This document shows positions 1 to 10,514 of a stretch of DNA of 64,000 bases, piece by piece. The notes below the pieces were generated by a model. The model was not told the DNA's origin. It saw only the letters and a program-made list of their open reading frames with translations, and did not search any database. Numbering within the stretch: position 1 is the first letter of the stretch; every line of letters begins with the position of its first letter. The DNA is from Delphinus delphis (lineage: Eukaryota > Chordata > Mammalia > Artiodactyla > Delphinidae): NCBI RefSeq assembly GCF_949987515.2, contig NC_082683.1:124644582-124708581 (forward strand), given 5' to 3'. The translations under genes were made by a program, and so were the position numbers.

Positions 1-829
1 CACAGGTTACGAGACAGACCAGGCTTTACTTAATTTTCCCCATCGTGGTACATTTATGTTAATGCCTTGGCCTATGACTACAAATGAGACAGTGGTAACT
101 CAGATTTCACTGGCTTGTGTCCCCACCTGCATACATGTTAACCACGCACCCCATTTCAGTTCTCTCTGGGAGCTCAAGTGAGCTCACAAATGGTCCTCCC
201 TGCTCTTCACTCCTGACCCTTTGCTCTGCTTACTGCCTGCACAGCCACTGGAGGGCAGCACGTCCCCACCACCACTGCAGCTGGTGCCTCTCCCCAGGCT
301 AGGTCTCCTCATCCTCCCACAGCTGCAGACCCTCAGGTTACCAAAGCATGCCTCCAGTCCCACTGTCTTGAACCCAACCAAGGTTGTCCCCCAGGTGACG
401 ATGGCTCTGCACTGAGTCCTCCACCTCGTTCCTGAGTACCAGACAGTGTTTTCAGGCCTCTATGTCTCATTTATGGAAACAGCTTCTTCAGCTTGTGTTG
501 AGTAATCCTTTCTCCCTTGTGGTGGAAATGACCCATGGGTCTGGGTTGGAGGGAGACACCTCACTGCCTGCTCCATCACTCACCCTAATCTCTTCCCCTC
601 AGTGTACAAGCCAAACTGCCCTCTCAGAAACTCTTTCCTCAGTGAAAATCAACACATGCAGAAGACACCAGTTAACTACCAACTCTGACATTTCACGACA
701 CACGTATTTATTGTCTGAACCCTTAGGTTCAGAAACTTTCTCCATACCTAGTGCTATGATGAAAATTTTGGACATGGCTCTTTGTCCAGTGTCTTTCCTT
801 AGATTCTTAAAAATGGAATCACTGTTGTG
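1..829. other. Unique sequence, no gene recognised
   Basis: No repeat family, RNA gene or protein domain is recognisable here. The longest open frame on the plus strand (462-836) runs into the LTR that follows, is serine/threonine/leucine-rich and lacks any recognisable domain, so I read it as a chance frame. Confidence 0.5.
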
Positions 830-1138
830 GACTTGAAACAAATAGACTGACAGATATTTCTCCAGCAAAGATGGGTTTATTTGGGATCAGCAGAGAATTT
901 CAATTCGGGGTCTGCAATTATGAGGCAAAATGTGCAAGTCCCTAGCAAGGAAAGGCAAGGAGAATACTTTTATAGAGAGGAAAAGGAAGTTGGGAGTGCT
1001 ATAGTAGTCCATAACTTTTTATTGGCTGAGTCCTTGCAGGAAAGGAAGAGGAGTCTTTCTTCTTCCTGTTGGACTCTGCTATGGTTGCAGGACCTGAGAG
1101 CTCCCCCTTCTGGTCTCCCAACTTTATTTAACTGAGGT
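830..1138 (-). mobile_element. Solo retroviral-type LTR (ERV1-like), minus strand
   Basis: Read on the minus strand this has the order expected of a retroviral LTR: a CCAAT box (1021-1025), a TATAAAAG box about 50 bases downstream (967-974), and an AATAAA polyadenylation signal about 90 bases further on (876-881), followed by a short U5-like tail. The style (CCAAT, TATA, AATAAACCC, then the U5 end) is that of class I endogenous retroviruses. No gag, pol or env sequence is recognisable on either side, so it is a solo LTR or an LTR fragment. Exact ends and the family name are uncertain. Confidence 0.65.
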
Positions 1139-1144
1139 CTCTGT

Positions 1145-1290
1145 TTATTAATTTTTCACACTGTAGAAAAGAGAATAAACATTTTTAAGGTTGTGATACA
1201 AATTGTTAGCAAATTGCTTCCAAAAAGTTTTTACCAATTTATACTTCTACCAGCCAGTAACAGGGCTTCTACTTGAACCCTGGCTCACTG
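1145..1290 (-). mobile_element. Old L1 fragment (end of ORF2), minus strand
   Basis: The stretch around 1190-1262 resembles the conserved end of L1 ORF2 read in antisense, where old copies carry a run reading roughly 'accaatttacactcccaccag'. Here it reads 'ccaatttatacttctaccag'. It is short and highly diverged. Confidence 0.45.
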
Positions 1291-1311
1291 AGCCTTCTGC
1301 TGAATAGTATT

Positions 1312-1385
1312 TTATCTATCTATCATCTATCTATTTTTCTATCATCTACCTATCTATCTATCTATCTGTTATCTATGTAGATATT
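1312..1385. repeat. Imperfect (TATC)n tetranucleotide microsatellite
   Basis: Repeated tatc units with occasional interruptions are directly visible; likely length-polymorphic. Confidence 0.9.
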
Positions 1386-3060
1386 TGTCCATATTCTATA
1401 TATGTGAAGTATGTAATATATTTATATCTATATGTCTATGTCTATATTTATATAATTTCCCTGAGGCTGCTTTGCTCACCATATCAAGTGAATTATGACT
1501 CAATCCTCTCTCATATACATCACTGAGACTCTCAAACACCAAACATTCCAAAAATGCGAGGAAAGTAACACTCCCAAGACATTTGTTTAGCCAATGGTAA
1601 TTGTGACAATTGTAACTGTTGATTGAATGCAAGGTATTCTTCCAGAGGCTGAAGTGGGATATTGCTAAGGAGTAGGTTAAGCTGTGAATGACCAAAAATC
1701 CAAAATACACTGAGTTAAGCTAGATAGATTTTTCCCTCTTTCTCATACCAACAAAATCAGGAGTTAAGCAGGCCATGAATGGTATGAGATCCATTGAACC
1801 AGGTTCTATCCATTTTCCACTCCCAAGTTTGTACCCACATTCCATCCAGCAGGAGGAGAAAAGAGAAGTCATGTTTCTTCTTTCCTGAAGACATTTTGCA
1901 GAAGTTGTACATATTACTTCTTCCTACAGCTCATTGCCCAGAAGTGAGTCATACAGCCAAGTTCAGCTCCAAGGGAGGGTGAGAAATGCAGTCTTTTCTT
2001 TTTCCATGTGATCATTTTCCAGCTAAAAATCAGAGGAGTTAAGTAAAGAACAGATACCGAGGAACAAATACATTCCTGTCTCAGACGCATATTAATTATA
2101 ATATATGATGTTTGTTATTAAATGACTCACAATTTATCTCCTGGAACGTCTATGTTCCTCCTTTACATAGAAAACACAATGCTGTGGATAATAGCCTACT
2201 GTTTTTGTTTCCTTTAATTATAGTCTGCTTTTCCTTTGACATAGATTATAGTTTTAGAGATATACTTCAAATTTGTTTTGGACTTCAGAAAGCTGTAACT
2301 TCTCATGCTTTGCTCTCCTTCCTAGCCCAGCCTCTCTGTCTGGCCATTAACTGATCTGAGAATAAACATGCAAATGCAGCAGGTGAGTTGTGAGCCTGGA
2401 ATTTTGCTTCATATCCTTTACTTGAAAAAAGAAAAAACAAAAATGTACTAAAACATCTGGAAGCAAAGAAAAAAGCTAAGAGAGAAGAAAGACAGCAAGT
2501 TTCTGTGATATGCATCTCAAGTTACACTGAATATAGCTTCCATTATCCAAATTAAAAAAATCTAATTTGGACAGGCCAAGGAGCTTTAATGGAAAGAAAT
2601 ATATCAGTAGACTCAGACCAATTTACAGAGATGGGATTTCATCATGGTACTGTATCTATCTTGTGCATCTCATCAAGTGCACAACAGCCCACAAAAGTAG
2701 TTTCTTAAATTACTGGTCAAATAAAGACAGTGACACAGATTTTATGGATTAGAGACATTAAATAAAGAACAGGGTTAGCTTGAACAATGGATCCCAGAAG
2801 TCTTGAGTCTTTTCTTATCACCTATAACCACTTAGCAAATATTGTTTCTGCTGCCTGATTGGTTGGGCCAAATGTCTCTAATTTTGAGTCTATCTTTATT
2901 TCCAGCTTTCCTATCCCTCTCCTGAGCTACATATACATGCAGCGTACTCTACTCAAGAAATACTTTCTAAATGAAGCAATTTGCCTATAGTTGGTACTCA
3001 ATTCACATACGTATGTTAATTGATGGCTTTTGTCTGAGGATTGAATGTGTCTTGAAAAAA
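1386..3060. other. Unique AT-rich sequence, no gene recognised
   Basis: Several short open frames (for example 1396-1710 on the minus strand) show no domain and no coding-like composition. No repeat family is recognised with confidence. A short A-run at 3055-3063 borders the L1 tail that follows. Confidence 0.45.
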
Positions 3061-3099
3061 AAAATCTCTCTACCACTTCACATCTACTAGGATGGCTAT

Positions 3100-3137
<38 letters not shown>

Positions 3138-3838
3138 AAAACAGAAAGTAATCAGTGTTGGTGAGAATGTGGAGAAATTGGGACACTCATATATTGCTAG
3201 TGAGAATGCATAATGGAGCAACCCCTGTGGAAACCAGTCTGTTGGTTCCTCAAAGAGCTAAATATAGAATTATCACATCACCCACCAATTGTGCTCTGGA
3301 AAAGAACTGAAAACAAGGGCCCAAATAGACACTTGTATACCAGTGTTCATCGCGGCATAATTTGTAATAGGTGAAAAATTAAAATAGCTCAAGTGTTCAG
3401 TAACAGTTGAATGGATATACAAAGTGTTATGTGTAATACAACGGAATATTATTCAGCCATATAAAGGAATAATATTCTGATACATGCTACAACATGATAA
3501 ACCTTGAAAACATTAAGCCAGACACAACAGGACAAATATTATATGAGTTCACTTATATGAAATATCTAGAATAGGAAAATTCATAGAGCCGGAAGGTAAA
3601 GCAGAGGTCGACAGGGGCTGAGGGGATGCAGGAATGGGGAGTTATTGCTTTAATACGTACAAAATTTCTGTTTGGGGTGATGAAAAAGTTATGGAAAAAG
3701 ATAGTGGTAATGGGTTCCATGATGTTGTGAGTATAATTAATGTCACTGAATTGAACTCCTAAAATTACAAATGTTTAATATATTTTAAACATTTTACCAC
3801 AATAATATATTTTAATATTTGACCACAATTAAAAAAAA
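3061..3838 (+). mobile_element. Old L1 3' end (L1M-type), plus strand
   Basis: The order matches the end of L1 ORF2 and the 3' UTR: the conserved 'gttggtgagaatgtggagaaattggg' region (shortened here), then the 'ggaatattattcagcc' region near 3444, then an AT-rich tail ending in an A-run near 3832. It carries many substitutions and no reading frame survives. A (AC)n microsatellite lies within its first part. Confidence 0.8.
3104..3136. repeat. (AC)n microsatellite
   Basis: An uninterrupted AC dinucleotide run of about 33 bases inside the old L1 tail. Confidence 0.95.
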
Positions 3839-3859
3839 TCTGTTGCTTTGGTCTTTCAC

Positions 3860-4075
3860 ATTAAAATGCTACTACATTTTATAGTTTACAAAAGATTGTC
3901 ATGATATTTAATCCTCACAGTCCCACGAAGAGGGCAGAATATTTACCATTTCCCGCACCCCTGCCCTACCCCTGCTTTAATGATGATGAATTTGAAGTTT
4001 AGAGTGTCATGTGGTAAGTTGCAGAGGTAGCTCTCATACCCAAGTCTCTTCAAGTGCTGATCTCCTAGGGACTCA
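3860..4075 (-). mobile_element. MIR SINE remnant, minus strand
   Basis: The order 'tttaatcctcacag', then a gap, then 'tttaccatttcc' and a following segment near 'agtgtcatgtggtaag' resembles an antisense MIR core. It is strongly diverged. Confidence 0.45.
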
Positions 4076-4419
4076 AACTCTGGGAATTCTTCCATGGCTA
4101 GTTGATCTTCAGATTCTTCCAACCTGAGTTGTTGCTATAGACTTTTAGCCTCCGGTTATGACTGGCCTCCAGCCCACCCCTAACTTTGAAGATCTGACCC
4201 TCTGACTGAATGATTGTTAAAGGAGTGTAAATTTGGTCCAAACATGCCTGGAAAGAGATTTAATTTATACCTTCAGAAGATGCACAGGAGGAAGACACAC
4301 AAAAAATCAAATGGAGTGGATCTGATGTTTCCCAAAGCCGGGGCAAAAGTTGGGTTAGCCTGGAAAACTTAGGACAGCCTGGGAATTGTAGATCAGGGTC
4401 TAGTTCTTTTACGGTCATT

Positions 4420-4612
4420 GAGAGCCCAGGTTACTTCATTTGATTCTCATGAGAATGGAGGGAGAAATGGCAGTAGGAATGTTTTCCCCTTTTCACAGTT
4501 GAGAGAAGGTTAAGTGCTTCCTCAAGGTCATACAGTCAGAGAGGACTAAGAGGAAAATAGAATCAGGTACCTTAGCTTCTAGGTCAAGGCTCTTTCTGTT
4601 ATGCTGCTGCTG
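4420..4612 (-). mobile_element. MIR SINE, minus strand
   Basis: The motif order 'gattctcatgagaatg', 'ccccttttcacag', 'gagagaaggttaagtg', 'ctcaaggtcatacag' and 'aggctctttctgttatgctgc' follows the antisense MIR consensus from 3' region to 5' end. Confidence 0.7.
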
Positions 4613-5065
4613 GCTGCTTCTAAGAGACCCAAAGCCAATGTCCAGAAAATGCCATGTAGAAGACTGCTGTTACTATTCTAAGTTTAAGTTGGGGGAGGGA
4701 TGCAGTGGGTACAGCCAGGGGTGGAGTGTGGGGATGCCATCCTGCCATCATGGATATGGACTCTTTTTTATGGCTTATGCCACTCCAACTGGCATAAACA
4801 AGACATAGCTGAAGATTAAATGTCCTGAACAGTATTATACCATTAGATTTCTTGACACCATCTCCCAGAGTTCTGTCCTGTTTACGTTCTCAATCAAGTT
4901 TCTGTTTATCAAATTTCTAAAATGTTCATGAGGTGATGTCCTCTTCCTGCCATTTGGCAGGGAACAAATACTCTCTCATATACTCTGTGAAGGAAAAAAA
5001 TTCCTTTCAGTCCAGAGCTCAAGTTGCCAAGAATAAACTGCTTTACCCCTACCCCTGCCTTGGGT
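4613..5065. other. Unique sequence, nothing recognised
   Basis: No repeat or gene is recognised between the MIR and the inverted repeat that follows. Confidence 0.45.
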
Positions 5066-5157
5066 GACCAATTTGTCCCAGTCTGCCTGGGACTTTTCCA
5101 GCTGAAAGTCCCGTGTCCTCCTTTTAGCCCAGGACAAACTGGGGTAGTTGGTCATTC
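5066..5157. repeat. Palindromic MITE-like inverted repeat
   Basis: The left arm starts 'ggtgaccaatttgtcccag' and the right arm ends 'actggggtagttggtca', which is nearly its reverse complement. The centre holds further paired segments (gcctgggac against gcccaggac). This looks like an ancient palindromic DNA-transposon remnant; I do not give a family name. Confidence 0.55.
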
Positions 5158-5159
5158 TA

Positions 5160-5939
5160 CCATGGCCCTTATTTTCTACATCAGCTCCCCTGTGAATCCA
5201 TACCTCTTCCATTCCTACATTTAGGGCTAATTTTTGCAAAGTTGATCCTTCTAGGACAGGGTGTTGTTAATAGCAAATGGAAATCCCATGAGATAGCCTG
5301 GGGCAGAGGAAGAGGGGGCTTTCCATGGATCTCCCAACTTAGGCATGATGGTGTTGATGGGAAGGAGTTCCCTCTTCCTGCTTCTGAAGGTGATGAATCA
5401 GATCCTGCAAAATGCTCTGTCTTCACTAGAAAGACATTCTGTGGCTCTATCTACATCTAACCAAGGCAGGTGGACTGGTGAACTGGGCTTGATGGTCTTT
5501 TGTTCTGTGGGACAAAGAGCGTCCCCATGAACCTACAGGACAGATTTTTCTGGGTCCTGGGTTTCCTAGCATGAGACTTGAGAGGCTCCTGGGAGTGGAA
5601 GAGAGTGGCTGTGGCTGGCTTGAAATGAGAGATATTGATGCCACTCACTCCCGCCAGGAGGAAATTAGGACTATCCCATTTGCCCCAGGGAAAATGTTTA
5701 ATGTTTTTAGAATAGAACATTCTAGTAAAGTCAAGCAGGGAGCAATTACCTACGACATCAGTCTACCGTAGTAACTGAGAAGATTCAGCACAAACCAGTT
5801 TGTCCTTCATTTCTCTTGGCAAAGTAGGTCTGATGACTTTGGCTGGCTTTACCCGACCCAGTGCGGCTGGCAGGTTGTCCCAGCACATTAGATGAAGCGC
5901 TGCGCTAGCCGAGAGGTTAAAGCACTTGCTCAGATGCCC
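5160..5939. other. Unique sequence flanking the CpG-dense block
   Basis: Overlapping short frames lie on both strands (for example 5181-5426 and 5457-5720 on the minus strand) without recognisable domains. GC content rises toward the right end. If 5940-6560 is a promoter, a first exon or intron of its transcript could lie here, but I see no decisive splice signals. Confidence 0.4.
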
Positions 5940-6560
5940 CCTTCCCAAGTGTTCCTATTTACTTAGGACCGAGTTCTCCTTTCAGGCTTAGATCCGGCCG
6001 CCTTTCTGTCCTGTCACAGGGTATTTGCTGCAGCTGGATTTGTTGATTTAAGGCGTGACTATTTGACAGCTCCGGGGGCGGGGGGAGGGGAAGGACATCT
6101 AGTAGCATTTCAGCTTCACTGTCCTGCCGGGACCTTCCGTAAAGCAGAACATGGACGCGCTGCATGTGTGCGCAGCGCTTACGTAAGCTGCAGGTAGCAG
6201 CGCAGAGTGGGGAACGGTATGACAGGCGGGGCGGGGAGATCCGGTGAGGCAGGAGCGGCAGTGCGGATCCCAGCTTGGAAAGCTGCGCGTGGAGGTGCGG
6301 AGGACTGTACTGCTGCAATGCAGAGACAGCAGCAGGGGCGGAGGAGGGTTTATGAGCTCCTAGCTGCGGTGCTGGGACGCAAAGCCCTAATTTGGCAATG
6401 CTCAGCGGGTAGGGCTGAAGATGGTGGGAAAGCTGCCTTATTGGGGCTTGTTTGTGGCAATAGGTGGGGGTGTGCAGTGAGGGAGGGAGCGAGGAGGCAG
6501 AGGGGAGAGGAAAAGGCCAGAGGCCTTTGAGCTGCTTCGCCGGGGGAGGAATTAAAGCAG
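5940..6560. promoter_or_regulatory. CpG-dense block, candidate promoter or enhancer
   Basis: By eye there are about 30 CpG dinucleotides in about 620 bases, while neighbouring kilobases have very few. It contains GC boxes (ggggcgggg at 6074-6083 and a doubled ggcggggcgggg near 6226-6238), a perfect TTACGTAA palindrome (6179-6186; C/EBP and PAR-bZIP class), and an NRF1-like tgcgcagcgc just upstream of it. No TATA box is obvious. Retained CpGs in a methylated mammalian genome normally mark a promoter or an unmethylated regulatory element. The transcript direction cannot be decided, because GT-type donor-like sites occur on both strands. A 228-codon frame runs antisense across the block, probably because GC-rich DNA has few stop codons. 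Confidence 0.6.
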
Positions 6561-7117
6561 CAAGATTCTTCCTTATGATCTCAGCCAGACTCCTCCCCAT
6601 CTTTGGCTCTCCTAAACCATGGCCCACAGCTGCCCACCCCAGCACCTAGTAACCAGCAGAAGCTCTGCTGCAGTCATCATGTTTGGAGATACATGGCAGC
6701 ATCTCAGCTAAGTAGGCACCTCCATGTTGCACCAATCAGGTGGTTGCAATCCCATAATATTTCTTTGAGTTTATTCTGCACAAGGTACCAGGCAAGACCT
6801 TTCAGGGCATATTCCTGCCCTCTGGGTCTTTCAGGATAGTTGTAAGAAATAGGCAAGGGCCCAGATAAAATAAAGCATACAGCTGAACATGGTACCTGAA
6901 ACCCTTGAGGAAGATGCAAAGTGCCATATGTTTTTTTCCTGCAGGTTCAAATACTTAACACCTTTCCTTCCAGCTGATCTTCTGCTTTGAAGGAACAAGA
7001 TATGGGTTATTCTGTATGATCACAGCAATCTGATCAGGGTGTCAACAGGACAAAAGCTGTAGGTACATTTCAGTGTCTGTTCAACTTCAACAATTTTCAC
7101 TCTCTTTTTGTTCTGGT
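6561..7117. other. Unique sequence downstream of CpG block
   Basis: No repeat or gene recognised. Composition returns to the local AT-rich background within about 100 bases of 6560. Confidence 0.45.
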
Positions 7118-7250
7118 AGAGAAAGCTGGCCTTTAAAATCAGACAGACCTGAGTAGAGATCTCGGCACTGTCATTTACCTGCTTTTTGTTATTGGGCAAG
7201 GAATTTCACTGTCAGTTTTCTCATCTGTTAAGTGGGGTTAAATAAAAAGT
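7118..7250 (+). mobile_element. MIR SINE, plus strand
   Basis: The order 'cctttaaaatcagacagacctgag', 'tcatttacctgc', 'gggcaaggaatttcactg' and 'tttctcatctgttaagtgggg' follows the MIR consensus. Confidence 0.75.
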
Positions 7251-7252
7251 GG

Positions 7253-7490
7253 TTAAGAGCACAAGCTCTGAAGTTAAACTGCCTGGGTTTGACTACACAA
7301 TCTACTGCTTATTAACTGTGATCTTAGGTAAGTTGCTGAACCTCCTGGCATCTCAATTTCTTCATCTGGAAAATGGGGACAATAGTACCTACCTCATGGG
7401 GTTGCTGTAATGATTAAATATGTTAATATGTGCATAGAGTTTAAAATAGTGGATAACAAAGAATAAGTGTTTTAAAATAATATAATAATT
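7253..7490 (+). mobile_element. MIR SINE, plus strand, nearly complete
   Basis: A textbook MIR order: 'gtggttaagagcacaagctctg', 'ctgcctgggtttg', 'ttaggtaagttgctgaacc', 'cttcatctggaaaatgggg', 'tacctcatggggttgctg' and 'gattaaatatgttaatatg'. It lies head to tail with the MIR just upstream. Confidence 0.85.
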
Positions 7491-8944
7491 TTATAACAAC
7501 AATAATTTCATCACAAGGTTGCTGTGAGGTATAAATTAGACAACATACATAAAAGTACATGGAAAATAAATCTGAGTACATGTAATTGCCTCCTTCCTTT
7601 GCTTATCATGAGTTAGAAAACAACAGAAGAGCCCTTCTGTACTAACACTCTAACCACATAACTAAGTCTTATATGGGTAGATAATTTTTTCTTCTTTTGC
7701 TACTGCTACTTTCCTTCTAAGAAAATGGAAGCTAAAGTGATTATTAATATGATACAATAGGTCTTAACAGTAAATACAGCAGTTATGCTAAAGTACAATT
7801 TTCAAAAAGGTAAAAATCATGACTCATATACAAATATACAATGGATAAATTTCAAACATTTTATTTAACCCATCAATTAATTAGGGAATGAGTAAGATGC
7901 TAAAATCTGTTCAAAGGAGAATTTGAAGAACACACACACACACAGCATCAGGAATGTTGAAATGAATTCTCTAATAGATACAAAACTGGTTAATAGCCTA
8001 TAGTGCCATGAAGTATAATACTTGGTGTTAACATTTTTACAGGATGGAAAACAATCAAATCTCTACCAGACAAAATTCATTTGCATTTCTATAGACAAGA
8101 ATAATTTGCTTTACTATCAGTTTTCTACAAGTTAACTTCTATTCATACAGATCTGTAAAATTGCCTAGTTTATGAAAACAGATGAAGATACATACCCTAT
8201 AGAAGCAATGAATCCCCAGAGAGTCTGCTAGCTGATACCCAGATCTTCACTGAAAAAGCACCCAGTAAAGTCCCTAATAATTACAGATAAATCAAAAGAT
8301 AAAATATCTCTTAAACTGGAAAGAAGGGATATTTATTTGGGAGAACTATTTACACTGGTAAGTTGATTGTATAAATTGAGGCGAACTTATATTTGTGATG
8401 TTACCTCATCAAACACCTTGGGGTTCCTAGGATCAAGACCATCCTCCTTCATATGTGAGAGTTTAGAGGTGATAGCTGATACTAGGATTGCTAATAGCAG
8501 AAGCTGCTTTTGGCCGACAAGCTTCTCAGAGCTATTCTATGGCTTGATGACTCTTCTTCCAGAGGCAATGCAGCCTTGAGAGAGAAGTTAAGCCACAGGT
8601 CTCCAAGAGAGTGGGATAGGAAACCCGACGTCGGGGTAGGGAAGGGGAAAAGGGAGGCTCAGGCTTCTTGTGGTTTGATCAATGCTAAGCCACTGGGACA
8701 CAAAGTAGAATAGCTCTTTTCTCTGACTTCTTAGCTCCTCCAGCACTGTCTGCCCAAAGTCCATAAACAATATTTGTATTAACACATTCAGTCTCCACGA
8801 AGTAGGAGCTTTTTTTCTAATTACTTTGGATATAATCATGGGCTAGTAGAAATGTTGAGAATTGCATGATTCAGACTGCTTGGAAAGTTTTCCCCAGGAA
8901 CTCAGTGCTGAGTGTGCCCTTACTTCCTAGCAGGGAATCAGCTG
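7491..8944. other. Unique AT-rich sequence, nothing recognised
   Basis: AT-rich to about 8350, then mixed composition. A short CA run sits at 7932-7946. Open frames such as 8367-8579 (plus) and 8588-8839 (minus) have no recognisable domain. Confidence 0.45.
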
Positions 8945-9060
8945 TATCTCTCAAAGCATGGTCTGGGAGCCCCTCAATTACAATCATTTTGGGTGTTGCC
9001 TCCAAACTGCTGGGCATGAACCCATTTAAACAATCAGTGGGCCAGACTCTTTCTCATCTC
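8945..9060 (-). mobile_element. MER5-like hAT remnant, minus strand
   Basis: The segment 'tctcaaagcatggtctgggagcc' with 'tgggtgttgcctccaaactgctgggc' resembles the MER5A end in antisense ('caaagtgtggtcc...'). Only part is preserved. Confidence 0.4.
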
Positions 9061-10047
9061 CTTTTTTTGGAGGTGAGACCAGCCAGTTTCTCAGAGACAC
9101 CACTGGGAGGAAGGAAGGTGACGGAGAAATGTCATAGAGTAAGTTTCACCTGGTTTGTGCTATGTGGTAATATAGTACATATACCCTAGTGGTCCTCTAA
9201 CTCCTGTGTTTGGGGAACCAGGGAGAAGTGAAAGAAAACAGTGGAATCAACCAAATCTGATTTATTCATCAGGAGACAAAGAAATGGTTTCTCTTCCTCT
9301 TTTCTTTACTCAGGCCACATAATTAAGTCTAATGAATGGAAAGTGAGTGTGGGGGCTGTTCAGAACGTATTTTTAGTTGTCATTACCCAAAGACAGCAAT
9401 CAACATGCAGATGAGAGTTATCTCCATCTTACCATAGGAGAGGAACATGGATTTTTGTTAATGAAGGGAAACGGCAAATGGATATTTGTTGTGGCTTCTC
9501 CATCCACGGGTGGCCAACTGGGGTGTAGGAGGCAATGGGATGGAGAGCCAGGAGACACATTTTGTGTCCTGAATTGACGTCACCCTGTATCGACTGCCTG
9601 CTTTCTGTCAGGAGAGGCTGAGTGCTGCACTAATGTTCTCTTCTCACACTACTGGAAGAGAGGTGAGGACCAAGGGATCTTATTCCTTCCTTCCTCGCCC
9701 CAACCTGAACAAAGATGAGCAGCTAAGTGGCTTTCCCTGAAGTATGCCAGGCCACTGGGATTTTTAACCAGAAAGGGCACTTCAGGGTATTGCAATTTGG
9801 CAGCCTTAGAGATCCACTCTCATTCTGACCTTCAATCTAAATAATTAGCGTCTTCTCATCTAACTAAACGAAGAAGATCTGGGGCAGCGTAGGACAGAAT
9901 TAGAAATAACCCACCAGGAGGTGAGAGCTCAGCCCGAGGAGGACAGTACCTGGCTGTAACTTAAGCGGAAGAAAACAAATCAGAGGCAGACAGAAGCCTT
10001 CTCAATCTGCACTTGTTGTTTTTCTAAAAAACTGAAAAATGACTCTT
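9061..10047. other. Unique sequence, nothing recognised
   Basis: Mixed composition with short chance frames only. The right edge carries the 9-base target duplication described for the compound L1 insertion. Confidence 0.45.
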
Positions 10048-10148
10048 TTTTAAAAAATCCTCATTATTTTATTGAAGTATAGTTGATTTACAACGTTATG
10101 CCAATCTCTGCTTACTGCAAAGTGACTCAGTTATTCACATAGAGACAT
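10048..10148 (-). mobile_element. L1 3' end segment, outer part of compound insertion
   Basis: A poly(T) run, then 'ttattgaagtatagttgatttacaa' (motif shortened to its core tattgaagtatagttgat), then 'aaagtgactcagttat'. This is the antisense 3' UTR end of a cetartiodactyl L1 subfamily. It sits directly after the 9-base repeat atgactctt (10039-10047). No independent target duplication is visible at its right end. Confidence 0.65.
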
Positions 10149-10505
10149 ACTTTTTTTTTTAACATCTTTATTGGACTATAATTGCTTTACAATTGTGTGT
10201 TAGTTTCTGCTGTATAACAAAGTGAATCAGCTATATGTATACATATATCCCCATACCCCCTCCCTCTTGCGTCTCCCTCCCACCCTCCCCATCCCACCCC
10301 TCTAGGTGGTCACAAAGCACCGAGCTGACTCCCTGTGCTATGCGGCTGCTTCCCACTAGCTATCTATTTTACGTTTGGTAGTGTATATATGTCCATGCCA
10401 CTCTCTCACTTCGTCCCAGCTTACTCTTCCCCCTCCCCATATCCTCAAGTCCATTCTTTACATCTGCGTCTTTATTCCTGTCCTGCCCCTAGGTTCTTCA
10501 GAACC
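10149..10505 (-). mobile_element. L1 3' end, inner part of compound insertion
   Basis: A second poly(T) run (10151-10160) is followed by 'aacatctttattggactata', 'gtgttagtttctgctgtata', 'aacaaagtgaatcagctat' and a C-rich segment 'ctccctcccaccctcccc'. This is the 3' UTR of another L1 subfamily, the same one found at 13617-13785. Its far end is followed by atgactctt (10506-10514), matching 10039-10047, so one target duplication encloses both L1 tails. Confidence 0.8.
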
Positions 10506-10514
10506 ATGACTCTT

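Noticed and set aside
830..1138. Full endogenous retrovirus
   Set aside because: Only LTR sequence is present; no internal viral genes are recognisable on either side.
3104..3136. Microsatellites as possible CRISPR-like or regulatory arrays
   Set aside because: Simple dinucleotide runs without spacers, in a mammalian genome.
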